From Streptomyces spiroverticillatus (GTDB lineage: Bacteria > Actinomycetota > Actinomycetes > Streptomycetales > Streptomycetaceae): DNA of 64,000 nucleotides. The stretch lies in the NCBI GenBank assembly GCA_014650415.1, contig BMUX01000001.1, positions 496,001-560,000 of the forward strand. Direction: 5' to 3'. The notes below the pieces were generated by a model that saw nothing but the letters and a program-made list of their open reading frames with translations, had not been told where the DNA came from and searched no databases. Shown here piece by piece: positions 52,499-61,540 of the stretch. The position numbers and the translations under genes were made by a program. Numbering within the stretch: position 1 is the first letter of the stretch; every line of letters begins with the position of its first letter.

Positions 52499-53371
52499 TC
52501 ACGGGGTGAAGTGCGCGAGCGCGGTGGTGAGCGTGGCGCGCTGGGCCGGCCAGGAGGTGGCCGGGCCCGAGACCAGGACGGCGTACTGGGCGCCGTCGGA
52601 GGCACGGAAGACGCGTTCGACGTGGCGTACGCGGAGGGCGGTGTCGCCCTTGTCGTACTCGTAGACGAGTTCCTCGGTCTCGGGGTGGGGCGAGTCGTAC
52701 ACGGGGGCGAAGGAGATCTCCTGGAAGTTCACCCGGGACCTCCCCTGGTTCAGGACGGTTTGCTGCAGGGCCGCCCTGGAGGAGATCCCGACCTCCTTGA
52801 TCCGCCAGAACTGGAGGAACTCGGCGTCGGTGGACCCCCGGTAGAAGGTGACGTCCTCGGTGTCCGGGGATTGGGTCCAGGAGGAGGGGACGGCGAAGCG
52901 GGGGCCGACGGGGTCGGTGACCAGGGTGAAGTCCGGGGGGAGGGTGGGGGCTTCCGCTGCGGCGGAGGTCGGGGTCTCCGCCGTGGCGGAGGTCGGCGGG
53001 AGAGGTGCGGGGCCCGGGATGCCGGGCGGTGCGGGGGTCACGGCGGCGCGCGGGGCGACGGGTTGATCGGTGAGCCGGAGCGCGAGCCAGGTGCTGCCCC
53101 CGCCGAGGGCGACGGCGAGGAGGAGGGTGACGGCGATCAGCTTGGGGGCGGGACGAAGACCTCCGGGAGCGGGCGAGGGGTGTGTGAGAGGCGGGGAGTA
53201 CGGGCCGGGCGTCAGCAGGGCAGAGGGTGCGGCTCCGTCGGGGGCTGTCCCCGTGCCCGCCCGTTCCGGCCCCTCGGGGCTAGGTCCGAGAGGGCTGGCG
53301 GTGGGGGCCGGTTGCCAGCTCTGGGTGGTGGGGTCCCAGACCCGGTCCGGGGTGTCGCGGCGTTTCGGCAC
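52499..53371 (-). CDS. Membrane-anchored exported protein, paralogue B of a tandem pair
   Basis: The 290-aa protein starts MPKRRDTPDRVWDPTTQSWQ, with a Pro-rich N-terminus and one span (LIAVTLLLAVALGGGSTWLAL). A Pro/Ala/Thr linker follows, then an exported domain LPPDFTLVTDPVGPRFAVPSSWTQSPDTEDVTFYRGSTDAEFLQFWRIKEVGISSRAAL to VFRASDGAQYAVLVSGPATSWPAQRATLTTALAHFTP. It aligns with paralogue A throughout the exported part. Start GTG 53371 lies 4 bp after the coiled-coil gene, so it is co-transcribed with 53375-55514. The pair looks like a local duplication. Confidence 0.72.
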   Translation of the reverse strand: MPKRRDTPDRVWDPTTQSWQPAPTASPLGPSPEGPERAGTGTAPDGAAPSALLTPGPYSPPLTHPSPAPGGLRPAPKLIAVTLLLAVALGGGSTWLALRLTDQPVAPRAAVTPAPPGIPGPAPLPPTSATAETPTSAAAEAPTLPPDFTLVTDPVGPRFAVPSSWTQSPDTEDVTFYRGSTDAEFLQFWRIKEVGISSRAALQQTVLNQGRSRVNFQEISFAPVYDSPHPETEELVYEYDKGDTALRVRHVERVFRASDGAQYAVLVSGPATSWPAQRATLTTALAHFTP

Positions 53372-53374
53372 CGG

Positions 53375-53764
53375 TCAGGAGCCCGGGAGGAGTGCCGTGA
53401 GGGACTCGCCCAGGGCCACCGCCGAGGCGAAGCTCGCGGCGATCGGGCCCGCCGCCGTCAGGGCGTGCCTGACGCGGTCGAGCAGGGGGCGCGGAGCCTG
53501 GCCCGTGGTGGCCAACTCGGCTTCCGCCGTGACCAGTTCGGCGTCCAGCACCTCGATCTCCCGCGTGGCCGCCAGCCGGGCCAGGTCGTCCCGCAGGGCC
53601 TGCACCTCGGTGAGGAGCTTCTGGTGCTCGGGCGAGGGGGCAGCGCCGCCGAAGTAGTTCGAGGTATCGGCGCGGCTGTTCGCGCCGAAGGACATCGCAC
53701 TGTTGTTGACCGTGCCGAAGCGAGGCCCGGACACCGACGCGTCCTCGTGATTACTGTCGGCCAT
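53375..53764 (-). CDS. Small coiled-coil protein with N-terminal NSA..FGA motif
   Basis: The 129-aa protein begins MADSNHEDASVSGPRFGTVNNSAMSFGANSRADTSNYFGG. A coiled coil follows (EHQKLLTEVQALRDDLARLAATREIEVLDAELVTAEAELATTG), then an Ala-rich hydrophobic helix (ALTAAGPIAASFASAVALGESLTALL). The N-terminal motif reappears at the C-terminus of the upstream gene product, which overlaps this start by 14 bp. The layout of a short sticky motif, coiled coil and amphipathic/hydrophobic helix suggests oligomerisation at a membrane. No family is recognised; function is unknown. Confidence 0.68.
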   Translation of the reverse strand: MADSNHEDASVSGPRFGTVNNSAMSFGANSRADTSNYFGGAAPSPEHQKLLTEVQALRDDLARLAATREIEVLDAELVTAEAELATTGQAPRPLLDRVRHALTAAGPIAASFASAVALGESLTALLPGS

Positions 53765-55514
53765 TGCCGTTCCCTCCCCGTACAGGACCCTGCGGGCCCG
53801 AATTGGTGGTGTGCGCCCGTGCGCCCGCGCCGAAGCCCAGCGCGCTGTTGTGGACGGAGTCGATGACGACCCCGCCGTCCGAGACGTTGATGACCTTCTG
53901 CTCGAAGTCGCCGGTCTGCCAGCCCGCTTCGTACAGGGCCTGCTTGACCCCGTTGGCGACCCGGTCCTGGATGCTCTTGAGGTACCGGCTGACGTCCATG
54001 TCCTGGAAGAGGGAGAGGCGTCCGGTCGCCGCCCGCTCCCGTACCGAGAAGCCGGGGCCGGTGCGCGGTTCGGCGCCCTGGCCGCCGGTGAGGAGCCGGA
54101 CGCCGCTGTTCGCTCCCCGTACGAGCGTGATCAGCGCCCGCACCGGGGCCGACGGGGTGTCCGCGAGGCCGCCCGCGATCCGGACGAGCGCGTTGCCGTC
54201 CGCGTAGCGGTGGGCCTGAAGCGTCCCGGCCAGGAACTGCGGGCGGATCGGCGGCAGTACGTGCGGGGCGATCTCCAGCATGAGCATCCCGCCCTGCGTG
54301 TGCACCCGTACGAAGACGGTGACGACGACCTCCTCGCCCCAGCCGCCGACCCGGATCCGCAGGAAGTGCCGCCGGGTCTCGCCGCCCTCCTCGACGGACG
54401 CCGTCAGGCCGTCCCGTACGAAAACGGGGTCGCCCTGGGTGGAGGCGAACGAGCCCGCGTTCAGCGCGGGCAGGAACACGCACTCGTCGACGGTGAGTTC
54501 ACGCAGCCGGTCCACGACCGCGTCGCCGTGCACGGAGGGCACCCGCAGGGCCGTCACCAGCGGAACCACCTTGGCCAGGATCGTCCGGTTGTCGAGCGGG
54601 TGGGGCATGACGCCCTCGCGGGGCTTGAGCTCGACCGCGAGTTCCCAGGTGTCGACCGGCGCACCCGCACCGCAGAACGGGTCCTCGGTGCCGTACATGA
54701 TCACCGGCGACGTCTGCTCGGCGGCGACCAGCGCACGCATCCGCCGCGAGCGGGGACCGATCGCACCGGACTCCGCCTCGGCGCGGTCCTCGTCGCGCCG
54801 GACGAACTCCAGCGGATTCAACTCCTTGGCGAGGATGCGGGCGAACTGGAGCCGTTGGACACCTGCCGTCACGGCCAGCGCGGCGAGGAAGACCAACGCC
54901 ACCCAGACAGACCGGGATTCGATGTGCAGGGCCGGAGTGCCCATGCCGTCGAGGGTGTTCAGCAGGCCGCCGAAGACGTCCTCGACCTTCGCCAGCGCGT
55001 CGTCCAGCCAGCTCTTCTCCGAACTCTCCGGGTCGTCGAACGCGCGGGCCACCAGCCAGAGCAGGGTCCAGGCGAACACCCCCCGGCCGTACCAGCGCAG
55101 CAGCAGTGCCGGAATCAGGCGGGCCGGTTCGGGACTGCGGGCGGAGCCCCGCAGCAGTGTGGCCAGGGCCAGCACGACGCACGGGAAGAGGAGGAACAGG
55201 AAGAGCCCGTCGGTCAGGACGGAGGCCAGCACCCACAGCACCACCGTCCCGCCCGCCCACACCAGCTCGATCCGCCGGGCCCGCAGCGCGTGCGCGAGGA
55301 CGCGGGCCGCGTCGAAGCCGTACGAGGGCGCGGTGACCCGCTCCTCGTGGACGTACAGCTCCTCGATCACCGCATCGCGGTACCCGCCGTCGAGATACGT
55401 CCCCGCGCACAGCAGCCGGCTGGCCTCGCTCAGGGCGGGCGGCACGGGGTACCGCTCGCCGGGCGGCTGCGGGTGGCCCTGCGGGGGCACGGTGGGCGGG
55501 ATGGGCTGCGTCAC
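53751..55514 (-). CDS. Large membrane protein with C-terminal NSA..FGA motif
   Basis: The 587-aa protein has a Pro-rich N-terminus. Its first conserved soluble part is EASRLLCAGTYLDGGYRDAVIEELYVHEERVTAPSYGFDAARVLAHALRAR. Spans follow at residues about 85-125, 150-165 and 205-225. A long cytoplasmic domain (residues 260-520) includes VIMYGTEDPFCGAGAPVDTWELAVELKPREG and FLRIRVGGWGEEVVVTVFVRVHTQGGMLMLEIAPHVLPP. The tail is VVIDSVHNSALGFGAGARAHTTN, matching the start of the next gene product. No enzymatic motif is evident. It heads a four-gene minus-strand run with the coiled-coil gene and the two paralogues. Confidence 0.7.
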   Translation of the reverse strand: MTQPIPPTVPPQGHPQPPGERYPVPPALSEASRLLCAGTYLDGGYRDAVIEELYVHEERVTAPSYGFDAARVLAHALRARRIELVWAGGTVVLWVLASVLTDGLFLFLLFPCVVLALATLLRGSARSPEPARLIPALLLRWYGRGVFAWTLLWLVARAFDDPESSEKSWLDDALAKVEDVFGGLLNTLDGMGTPALHIESRSVWVALVFLAALAVTAGVQRLQFARILAKELNPLEFVRRDEDRAEAESGAIGPRSRRMRALVAAEQTSPVIMYGTEDPFCGAGAPVDTWELAVELKPREGVMPHPLDNRTILAKVVPLVTALRVPSVHGDAVVDRLRELTVDECVFLPALNAGSFASTQGDPVFVRDGLTASVEEGGETRRHFLRIRVGGWGEEVVVTVFVRVHTQGGMLMLEIAPHVLPPIRPQFLAGTLQAHRYADGNALVRIAGGLADTPSAPVRALITLVRGANSGVRLLTGGQGAEPRTGPGFSVRERAATGRLSLFQDMDVSRYLKSIQDRVANGVKQALYEAGWQTGDFEQKVINVSDGGVVIDSVHNSALGFGAGARAHTTNSGPQGPVRGGNGNGRQ

Positions 55515-55591
55515 GAGGCGTCACGCTAGGCCCGCCACCGCACCCCATAGACCCGTTCGCACGGGAACTCCCCTGATAGGTGCCTTCGGGA

Positions 55592-56137
55592 TCAGCTGTA
55601 CGAAGGGACCGCGTCGTCCGCGAAGTCGTCGGCCGGGTCGTCCTTGACCAGCAGGCCCGCTATCCACAGCGGCATCAGCCAGTGCAGGACGAAGACACCC
55701 GCGAGCAGCGGGGCGACGTACGCCCTGCTCAGCTGCCCGTCGGTCAGCCAGGCCGCCAGCCAGAGCCCGAGGGCCGCCCCGCCGACCAGCGCGCCAGTCA
55801 TCTTGTGGGCGGCGGAACGGGCCTGCTCGCGCTCGGCGAGCTGCCGCTCGTCCAGGGCGCGGGCGCGCAGCTCGAAGAGGCCGCCGGTGGCGCTGTTGAG
55901 GATGCCGGTGACAATGCACCAGGGCAGCAGGATCGCGGGCATGACGAGCACGGTCCAGGGGGCTTCCTGCCGGAACAGCCAGACCGCGAGGACGACGGCC
56001 GTACCGGTCAGGGCCACGTGGGCCGCGACGGCGGTCCGGCGCCGGGCGGCAGTCGCGTGCAGCGGGTACAGCCTGGGGTTGTTCATCAGGGACCGCATGC
56101 GCCGGTCGTACCCGGTCATCGTGTTGCTCGCGTTCAT
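55592..56137 (-). CDS. Four-span membrane protein paired with an XRE regulator
   Basis: The 181-aa protein has spans VAAHVALTGTAVVLAVWLF, TVLVMPAILLPWCIVTGIL, TGALVGGAALGLWLAAWL and PLLAGVFVLHWLMPLWIAGLLV. A conserved acidic/basic loop ELRARALDERQLAEREQARSAAHK separates the second and third. Such proteins commonly form two-gene units with a small XRE repressor (DUF2178-like arrangement). Its ATG overlaps the XRE stop by 4 bases (ATGA). The C-terminus is acidic (DDPADDFADDAVPSYS). The role is unknown; it may modulate the regulator. Confidence 0.75.
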   Translation of the reverse strand: MNASNTMTGYDRRMRSLMNNPRLYPLHATAARRRTAVAAHVALTGTAVVLAVWLFRQEAPWTVLVMPAILLPWCIVTGILNSATGGLFELRARALDERQLAEREQARSAAHKMTGALVGGAALGLWLAAWLTDGQLSRAYVAPLLAGVFVLHWLMPLWIAGLLVKDDPADDFADDAVPSYS

Positions 56138-56385
56138 GACTGTGCCTTCCTCCCGTAGACCTCTTGCGTGAGCGAGCCGAACGGCTCCAGCGAGAACAGC
56201 GCCTCCACCGGCAGTTCGAAGAACGCCGCGACCTTCAGGGCCAGGTCGAGGCTGGGGTTGTACTGCCCGCGCTCGATGTAGCCGATGGTCTGGTAGTGGA
56301 CGCCGACCGCTTCGGCGAGGGCCTGGCGCGAGACCTTCCGCTCGGCCCGCACGACGGCCATTCTGTTGTGCACCTGCTCGCTCAT
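56134..56385 (-). CDS. Small XRE-family transcriptional regulator
   Basis: The 83-aa protein is essentially one helix-turn-helix: MAVVRAERKVSRQALAEAVGVHYQTIGYIERGQYNPSLDLALKVAAFFELPVEALFSLEP, the YozG/PBSX type. It is coupled by ATGA to the membrane protein gene. A 15-bp inverted repeat straddles its start codon and upstream region (56365-56379 and 56408-56422), a likely self-regulatory operator. ATG 56385 sits next to a TAGTAC/TTATAC stretch, so the transcript may be leaderless. Confidence 0.9.
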   Translation of the reverse strand: MSEQVHNRMAVVRAERKVSRQALAEAVGVHYQTIGYIERGQYNPSLDLALKVAAFFELPVEALFSLEPFGSLTQEVYGRKAQS

Positions 56386-56422
56386 GTATAAGAAGTACTA
56401 CATTCGGGAGCAGGTGCACAAC
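56365..56422. promoter_or_regulatory. 15-bp inverted repeat around the XRE gene start
   Basis: GTTGTGCACCTGCTC (56365-56379) and its exact reverse complement (56408-56422) are 28 bp apart. One arm lies inside the first codons of the XRE gene, the other upstream; each contains a GTGCAC palindrome. Confidence 0.7.
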
Positions 56423-56450
56423 TGGTTCGGGCAGGCAATGCGGGTACGCA

Positions 56451-56483
56451 AAAGCCCCCGGCAGCCAAGCTGCCGGGGGCTTT
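56451..56483. terminator. Bidirectional terminator between mdh and the XRE gene
   Basis: AAAGCCCCCGGCAGC (56451-56465) pairs perfectly with GCTGCCGGGGGCTTT (56469-56483) across a 3-base loop. It lies just beyond the mdh stop; the A/T ends suit both directions. Confidence 0.9.
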
Positions 56484-56496
56484 CGGGGGGTTCTGC

Positions 56497-57800
<1,304 letters not shown>

Positions 57801-59189
57801 CTACTCGGCCGTCGTGCAGCCCTTCTTGCCGCCCTTCAGCGTCGCGCACGCGCGCGCCTCGTCGGCCGTGGCCGCCTCGACCATGGCGGTGTACGCGTCG
57901 GTGGCCGCCGCTCCGACCACGCCGTTGCGGCCGGCTGCCGAGGTGTCGGAGGAGACCGTCACCTTGTCGCCGCCGCCGGCGCCGGTGATCCGGGCCCAGG
58001 CCGCCCCGCAGGTCTTGCTGTAGCGGACCTCGATGCGGGCGGTGCCGACCGTGCCGCGCGCGGACGTGACGGCGTACTCGCCGCCGCAGCCCATCTGCTC
58101 GGGGTCCTTGCCGTCGCAGGCCTTGCCGTTGCACTTCACGCCCGCGGGCAGCTTCGGCGTCTTCGTCTTGGACTCGGAGGTCGCCGGGGGGTTGCCCGCG
58201 GTCGGCTTCTTGTCCTTCTCGTCGTCGCCGCCGGTCAGCAGCACCGCGGCCACGATGACCAGCAGCGCGCCGACGACGCCCGCCAGGAACATCGTCAGCT
58301 TGCGGCGCTGGCGCTGGCGGTCCGGCGCCGAGTTCGGCGGCGGCGGGGAGCCGGGACGCGAGGAGCCGGAGCGCGAGGAGCTGTTGTAGCCCGGCGGACG
58401 GCCGTAGTCGTCGGGCAGGGCGGCACGGGCCGCCGAGGCGGACGACGCGGAGGGCTTGGCGGAAGCGGACGGGGCCGCCTGGCTGTTGTAGCTCTGGCCC
58501 TGGCTGAAGCCGCGCTCGAAGTCGCTCGCGTAACCGCGCTCGGGCTCCGGGCGGCCCGGGGCCGGACGGCTCGGCGCGGTGCGCGCGGCACCCGAGGAGC
58601 TCTGGCCGGGACGCTCCGAGGAGCCCTGGCCGGAGCGGGCCGACGGGCCCGAACCGGTGCGCGCCGTCAGCTCGCTCGGGATCTTCAGGTTCGTCGTCAT
58701 GTCGAACGCGTCGGTGTTGGGACGCGCGGCACGGCGCTGCTGACCGGTGTCGGTCAGCGCCGAGTCCGCAGGGCGGGGCTTCGGCTGCCCCGGCGGGGTC
58801 GAGGTGGTGCCCGCCTTGCGCGACTTGGCGTTCTGGGCGACGGGCGCACCGAACTCGCCCAGGGCGGCACGCGCCTGGGAGATCCGGATGGCCTCCATCG
58901 TCATGTCGTGGCGCATCTCGGAACGGCTCCAGGCACGCTCCGCGAGCTCCCACATGGTGGTGAGGTGCATGGGATTGGTCCCGGTCACCTCGGAGAGCGC
59001 GAGGACCGCGCCCTTGGGTGCGAGCAGCCGTCCATTGAGATAGCGGTCCCAGGACGTCTTGCTGTACCCGGTGCGGTCCGCGACCGCGGCCACGCTCAGA
59101 CCGCTGCGGTCGACGAGTCGACGCAGCTGGTTCGCGAACTCCCTGACCTGCGGGTCGAGTCCCTCCGGCAGCGCTTTCCAACGAGGCAT
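57801..59189 (-). CDS. Membrane-anchored XRE regulator with exported DUF2690-type domain (sensor 1)
   Basis: The 462-aa protein starts MPRWKALPEGLDPQVREFANQL. An HTH follows (RSGLSVAAVADRTGYSKTSWDRYLNGR), then a helical segment and a long Ser/Pro/Gly-rich linker. One span (LTMFLAGVVGALLVIVAAVLL) lies near residues 300-320. The exported domain has paired cysteines (VKCNGKACDGKDPEQMGCGGEYAV, VRYSKTCGAAWARITG, ACATLKGGKKGCTTAE), matching the DUF2690 layout. It probably links an envelope signal to DNA binding. Its GGGGGAAG ribosome site precedes ATG 59189. Confidence 0.83.
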   Translation of the reverse strand: MPRWKALPEGLDPQVREFANQLRRLVDRSGLSVAAVADRTGYSKTSWDRYLNGRLLAPKGAVLALSEVTGTNPMHLTTMWELAERAWSRSEMRHDMTMEAIRISQARAALGEFGAPVAQNAKSRKAGTTSTPPGQPKPRPADSALTDTGQQRRAARPNTDAFDMTTNLKIPSELTARTGSGPSARSGQGSSERPGQSSSGAARTAPSRPAPGRPEPERGYASDFERGFSQGQSYNSQAAPSASAKPSASSASAARAALPDDYGRPPGYNSSSRSGSSRPGSPPPPNSAPDRQRQRRKLTMFLAGVVGALLVIVAAVLLTGGDDEKDKKPTAGNPPATSESKTKTPKLPAGVKCNGKACDGKDPEQMGCGGEYAVTSARGTVGTARIEVRYSKTCGAAWARITGAGGGDKVTVSSDTSAAGRNGVVGAAATDAYTAMVEAATADEARACATLKGGKKGCTTAE

Positions 59190-59601
59190 AGCTTCCCCCT
59201 TGTCCCCCCGTACGTTCCTGATGTGCCCCGCGCTCTTGTTCCAGCCCCCTGCTCTTGCCCCTTCGATCCTGGCGTACCCAGAGGGATGCGCAGAGCCAGG
59301 ATGTCAGTTCCTGGGGCGGGAGCGCACGGGAGCAAATCGGAACTCCGGACGCACCCCATTGCGCGCTCCCGTTCCGATCGCCCGTACCAGTGTCCCACCG
59401 ATGCTGTGTGCGGATTGCCCGAGCCCTGGCCTTCCCGCACGGCGGTCCACTATGTCCAGACAAGTCCGTTCTTCAACTGTCTTGCGACACCTTCCCCCGA
59501 AACAAGATCATTTCGGTGATCCATCTCGGAACACCGGATCCCAAGACGCCGCCCAACATCGGAATGGTTCCCTCCAGTTGTGCATGTCGATCTTTCTCCG
59601 G
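59190..59601. other. Intergenic region between sensors 1 and 2
   Basis: These 412 bases are less G+C-rich than neighbouring genes, especially 59460-59600, and should contain the promoter of sensor 1 (minus strand). Open frames here lack a ribosome site and domain signatures. No RNA gene was recognised. Confidence 0.45.
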
Positions 59602-60480
59602 TCAGCTCGTGAAGCACTCCGGCGCGCCTCCCGCCACGGGCTCCAGACAGGCGCGCACCCCGGACGGATCACGGGGCGCGAGCATCGGCGTGACCACCCA
59701 ATCTGTGGCATCCCCCACATCGACGGCCTCCGCCCGCATGGCCTTTGGGGGTTTTTCGTCCCTTTCGTCCCGCGCTTCGGTCTCGTCCGCCAACGCCGGA
59801 TAGAGCGCCACCCTGTCCCCCACCTTCAGGAACGACGCCCGCACCCACACCGACCTGCACACGCTGCTGTACCGGATCTCCAGCCGCTGCCCGCCCTTCG
59901 CCGTCCGGTCCACCAGCGAACTCGCCGCCCCCGACTGCCCGCACCCCATCCCCTTGGGCGTGCGCCCCACGCACTGCGCGCCCAAACACCCCGCCTCCAC
60001 GGCGACCGCCCGGCTCGGCCGCGGCGACGCCCCCGCGCCCGGCCCGCCGCCCGCCCCGAGCGCGGCGATCCCGACGACCGCCACCGCCGCCCCGGCCAGC
60101 GCCCCGCCCGCCAGCAGGGCGTACGGCAGCCACTTCTTCCTCACGGGTACGGGTTCGGGCTCGCGCCCCAGCTCGTACACCGGCTCCTCCGGTACCGAAG
60201 CGGCCTCCGCCGACCGGCCGCTCCAGGAGGCGTCCGCCAGCTCCCACAGGGCCAGCAGCCGGGCGCTCGGCTCGCCCGCGACCGTGCACAGGGCCTCCAC
60301 CGCCTGCCTCGGGACCGGCTTCTTGCCGTTGAGATAACGCTCCCAGGAGGACTTGCTGTACGGGGTCCGCGTCGCCAGCGCCGCCAGGCTCAGCCCCGTA
60401 CCGACCCTCAACTCCCGCAATTCCGCCGCCAGATGGGCACGGTCCCCGCCCGGAACCGGTGCCGCTTCTTCACCCCTCAT
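59602..60480 (-). CDS. Membrane-anchored XRE regulator with exported DUF2690-type domain (sensor 2)
   Basis: The 292-aa protein has an HTH (TGLSLAALATRTPYSKSSWERYLNGKKPVPRQAVEALCTVAGE) and one span (LPYALLAGGALAGAAVAVVGIAAL). The exported Cys-rich domain is GCLGAQCVGRTPKGMGCGQSGAASSLVDRT and RYSSVCRSVWVRASFLKVGD, ending in ACLEPVAGGAPECF. It is a shorter paralogue of sensor 1. Its ATG overlaps the stop of sensor 3 by 4 bases (ATGA), so both are translated together. Confidence 0.83.
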   Translation of the reverse strand: MRGEEAAPVPGGDRAHLAAELRELRVGTGLSLAALATRTPYSKSSWERYLNGKKPVPRQAVEALCTVAGEPSARLLALWELADASWSGRSAEAASVPEEPVYELGREPEPVPVRKKWLPYALLAGGALAGAAVAVVGIAALGAGGGPGAGASPRPSRAVAVEAGCLGAQCVGRTPKGMGCGQSGAASSLVDRTAKGGQRLEIRYSSVCRSVWVRASFLKVGDRVALYPALADETEARDERDEKPPKAMRAEAVDVGDATDWVVTPMLAPRDPSGVRACLEPVAGGAPECFTS

Positions 60481-61190
60481 CGGCGCAGCTCCCGCCAGGT
60501 GTTCTCGCCGACCAGACCGTCCGGCACCAGCCCGCGCTCGCGCTGGAAGGCGCGGGCGGCGTCCTTGGCGGCCGGGCCGTACAGTCCGTCGACCGCGCCC
60601 GCGTCGAAGCCGTGCGCCGTCAGCAGGCACTGCGCCTCGACGACGTCCCACCCCCGGGTGTTGGGCATCAGCAGGCTCTCCCGGGTGACGCTGTGCCCGG
60701 CGTACCGGCCGCCGTCCTTGCGGGCGTCCGCGCAGGAGTACGTCCTGCCCTCCTCGTACTTATACGTGTCCTCGCCCCCGGTGACCGACGCGACCGCGTA
60801 CCCGCTTCCGAAGGCCGCGAGCAGCGCACAGCCGGCGGCGACCAGCAGGAGGGGGCGGCGCGGGCGGGGCGGCGAAGGCTCGGCCTCGTCCGGGTGCTGC
60901 CGCGCGCCTTCGTCCGCCAGGGCGCTCCCCCGGTCGCGGGCGGCGACGTCGTACAGGACGAGCAGGCGGGTGGGGTCGGCGCCGCAGACCCGGGCCAGCT
61001 CCTCGACGGCCTCGCGCGGCGGCGGGGTGCGGCCGTTGAGGTAGCGCTCCCAGGAGGAGCGGCTGCTGCCGGTCTTGGTCTCCAGGGCGGCCAGGCTCAG
61101 ACCGCTGTGATCCTTCAGTCTCCGCAGCTGGACGACCAGTTGACGATCGCGTTCGCCCAGCCCGGACGGCAGTGTCTTCCAACGCGACAT
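60477..61190 (-). CDS. Membrane-anchored XRE regulator with exported peptidoglycan-binding domain (sensor 3)
   Basis: The 237-aa protein starts MSRWKTLPSGLGERDRQL, close to sensor 1. The HTH is SGLSLAALETKTGSSRSSWERYLNGRTPPP. One span (RRPLLLVAAGCALLAAFGSGYAVASV) follows, then a C-terminal PG_binding_1 fold (DVVEAQCLLTAHGFDAGAVDGLYGPAAKDAARAFQRERGLVPDGLVGENTWREL). The exported part should contact cell wall, so it may report wall status to the cytoplasmic DNA-binding domain. It is first in the two-gene unit with sensor 2 and divergent from the secreted protein at 61541. Confidence 0.85.
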   Translation of the reverse strand: MSRWKTLPSGLGERDRQLVVQLRRLKDHSGLSLAALETKTGSSRSSWERYLNGRTPPPREAVEELARVCGADPTRLLVLYDVAARDRGSALADEGARQHPDEAEPSPPRPRRPLLLVAAGCALLAAFGSGYAVASVTGGEDTYKYEEGRTYSCADARKDGGRYAGHSVTRESLLMPNTRGWDVVEAQCLLTAHGFDAGAVDGLYGPAAKDAARAFQRERGLVPDGLVGENTWRELRR

Positions 61191-61540
61191 GCTTCACCCC
61201 GTACGCGTGTGCACTCTTCCGGGGCACGCCCCGGACCCCCGACCCGGGGAGTCCTGCCCCCGGCAGTCCTTCCTCATGATGCGAAGGACCCGCGCCCGGG
61301 TTCCCCGCCCCGGGCGCCCCGCGACGGCTTCCGGCCAACTTCCGGCACTCCGTACGCGTCCCACGCATCCCCGCCGCGCCTCGTGGGACGGGGCGAACCC
61401 CCAGGCAGGACCGTGGGACGTCCCACGTCCTCCCGTACGGGCGCGGGCCTCTGGCGGCGACCGAAAACGGCGGCGCACAGTCGTTCCCGTACCCCGCCCC
61501 GAACCGGAGCGGGCCGTACGACAACGGGGAGGAACACCAC
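61191..61540. other. Divergent promoter region
   Basis: These 350 bases separate sensor 3 (minus) from the secreted I36-like gene (plus), with a GGGGAGGAA ribosome site for the latter near 61527-61535. Nothing else could be supported. Very G+C-rich with a GACCGTGGGACGTCCCACGTC palindromic stretch near 61420-61432. Confidence 0.4.
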
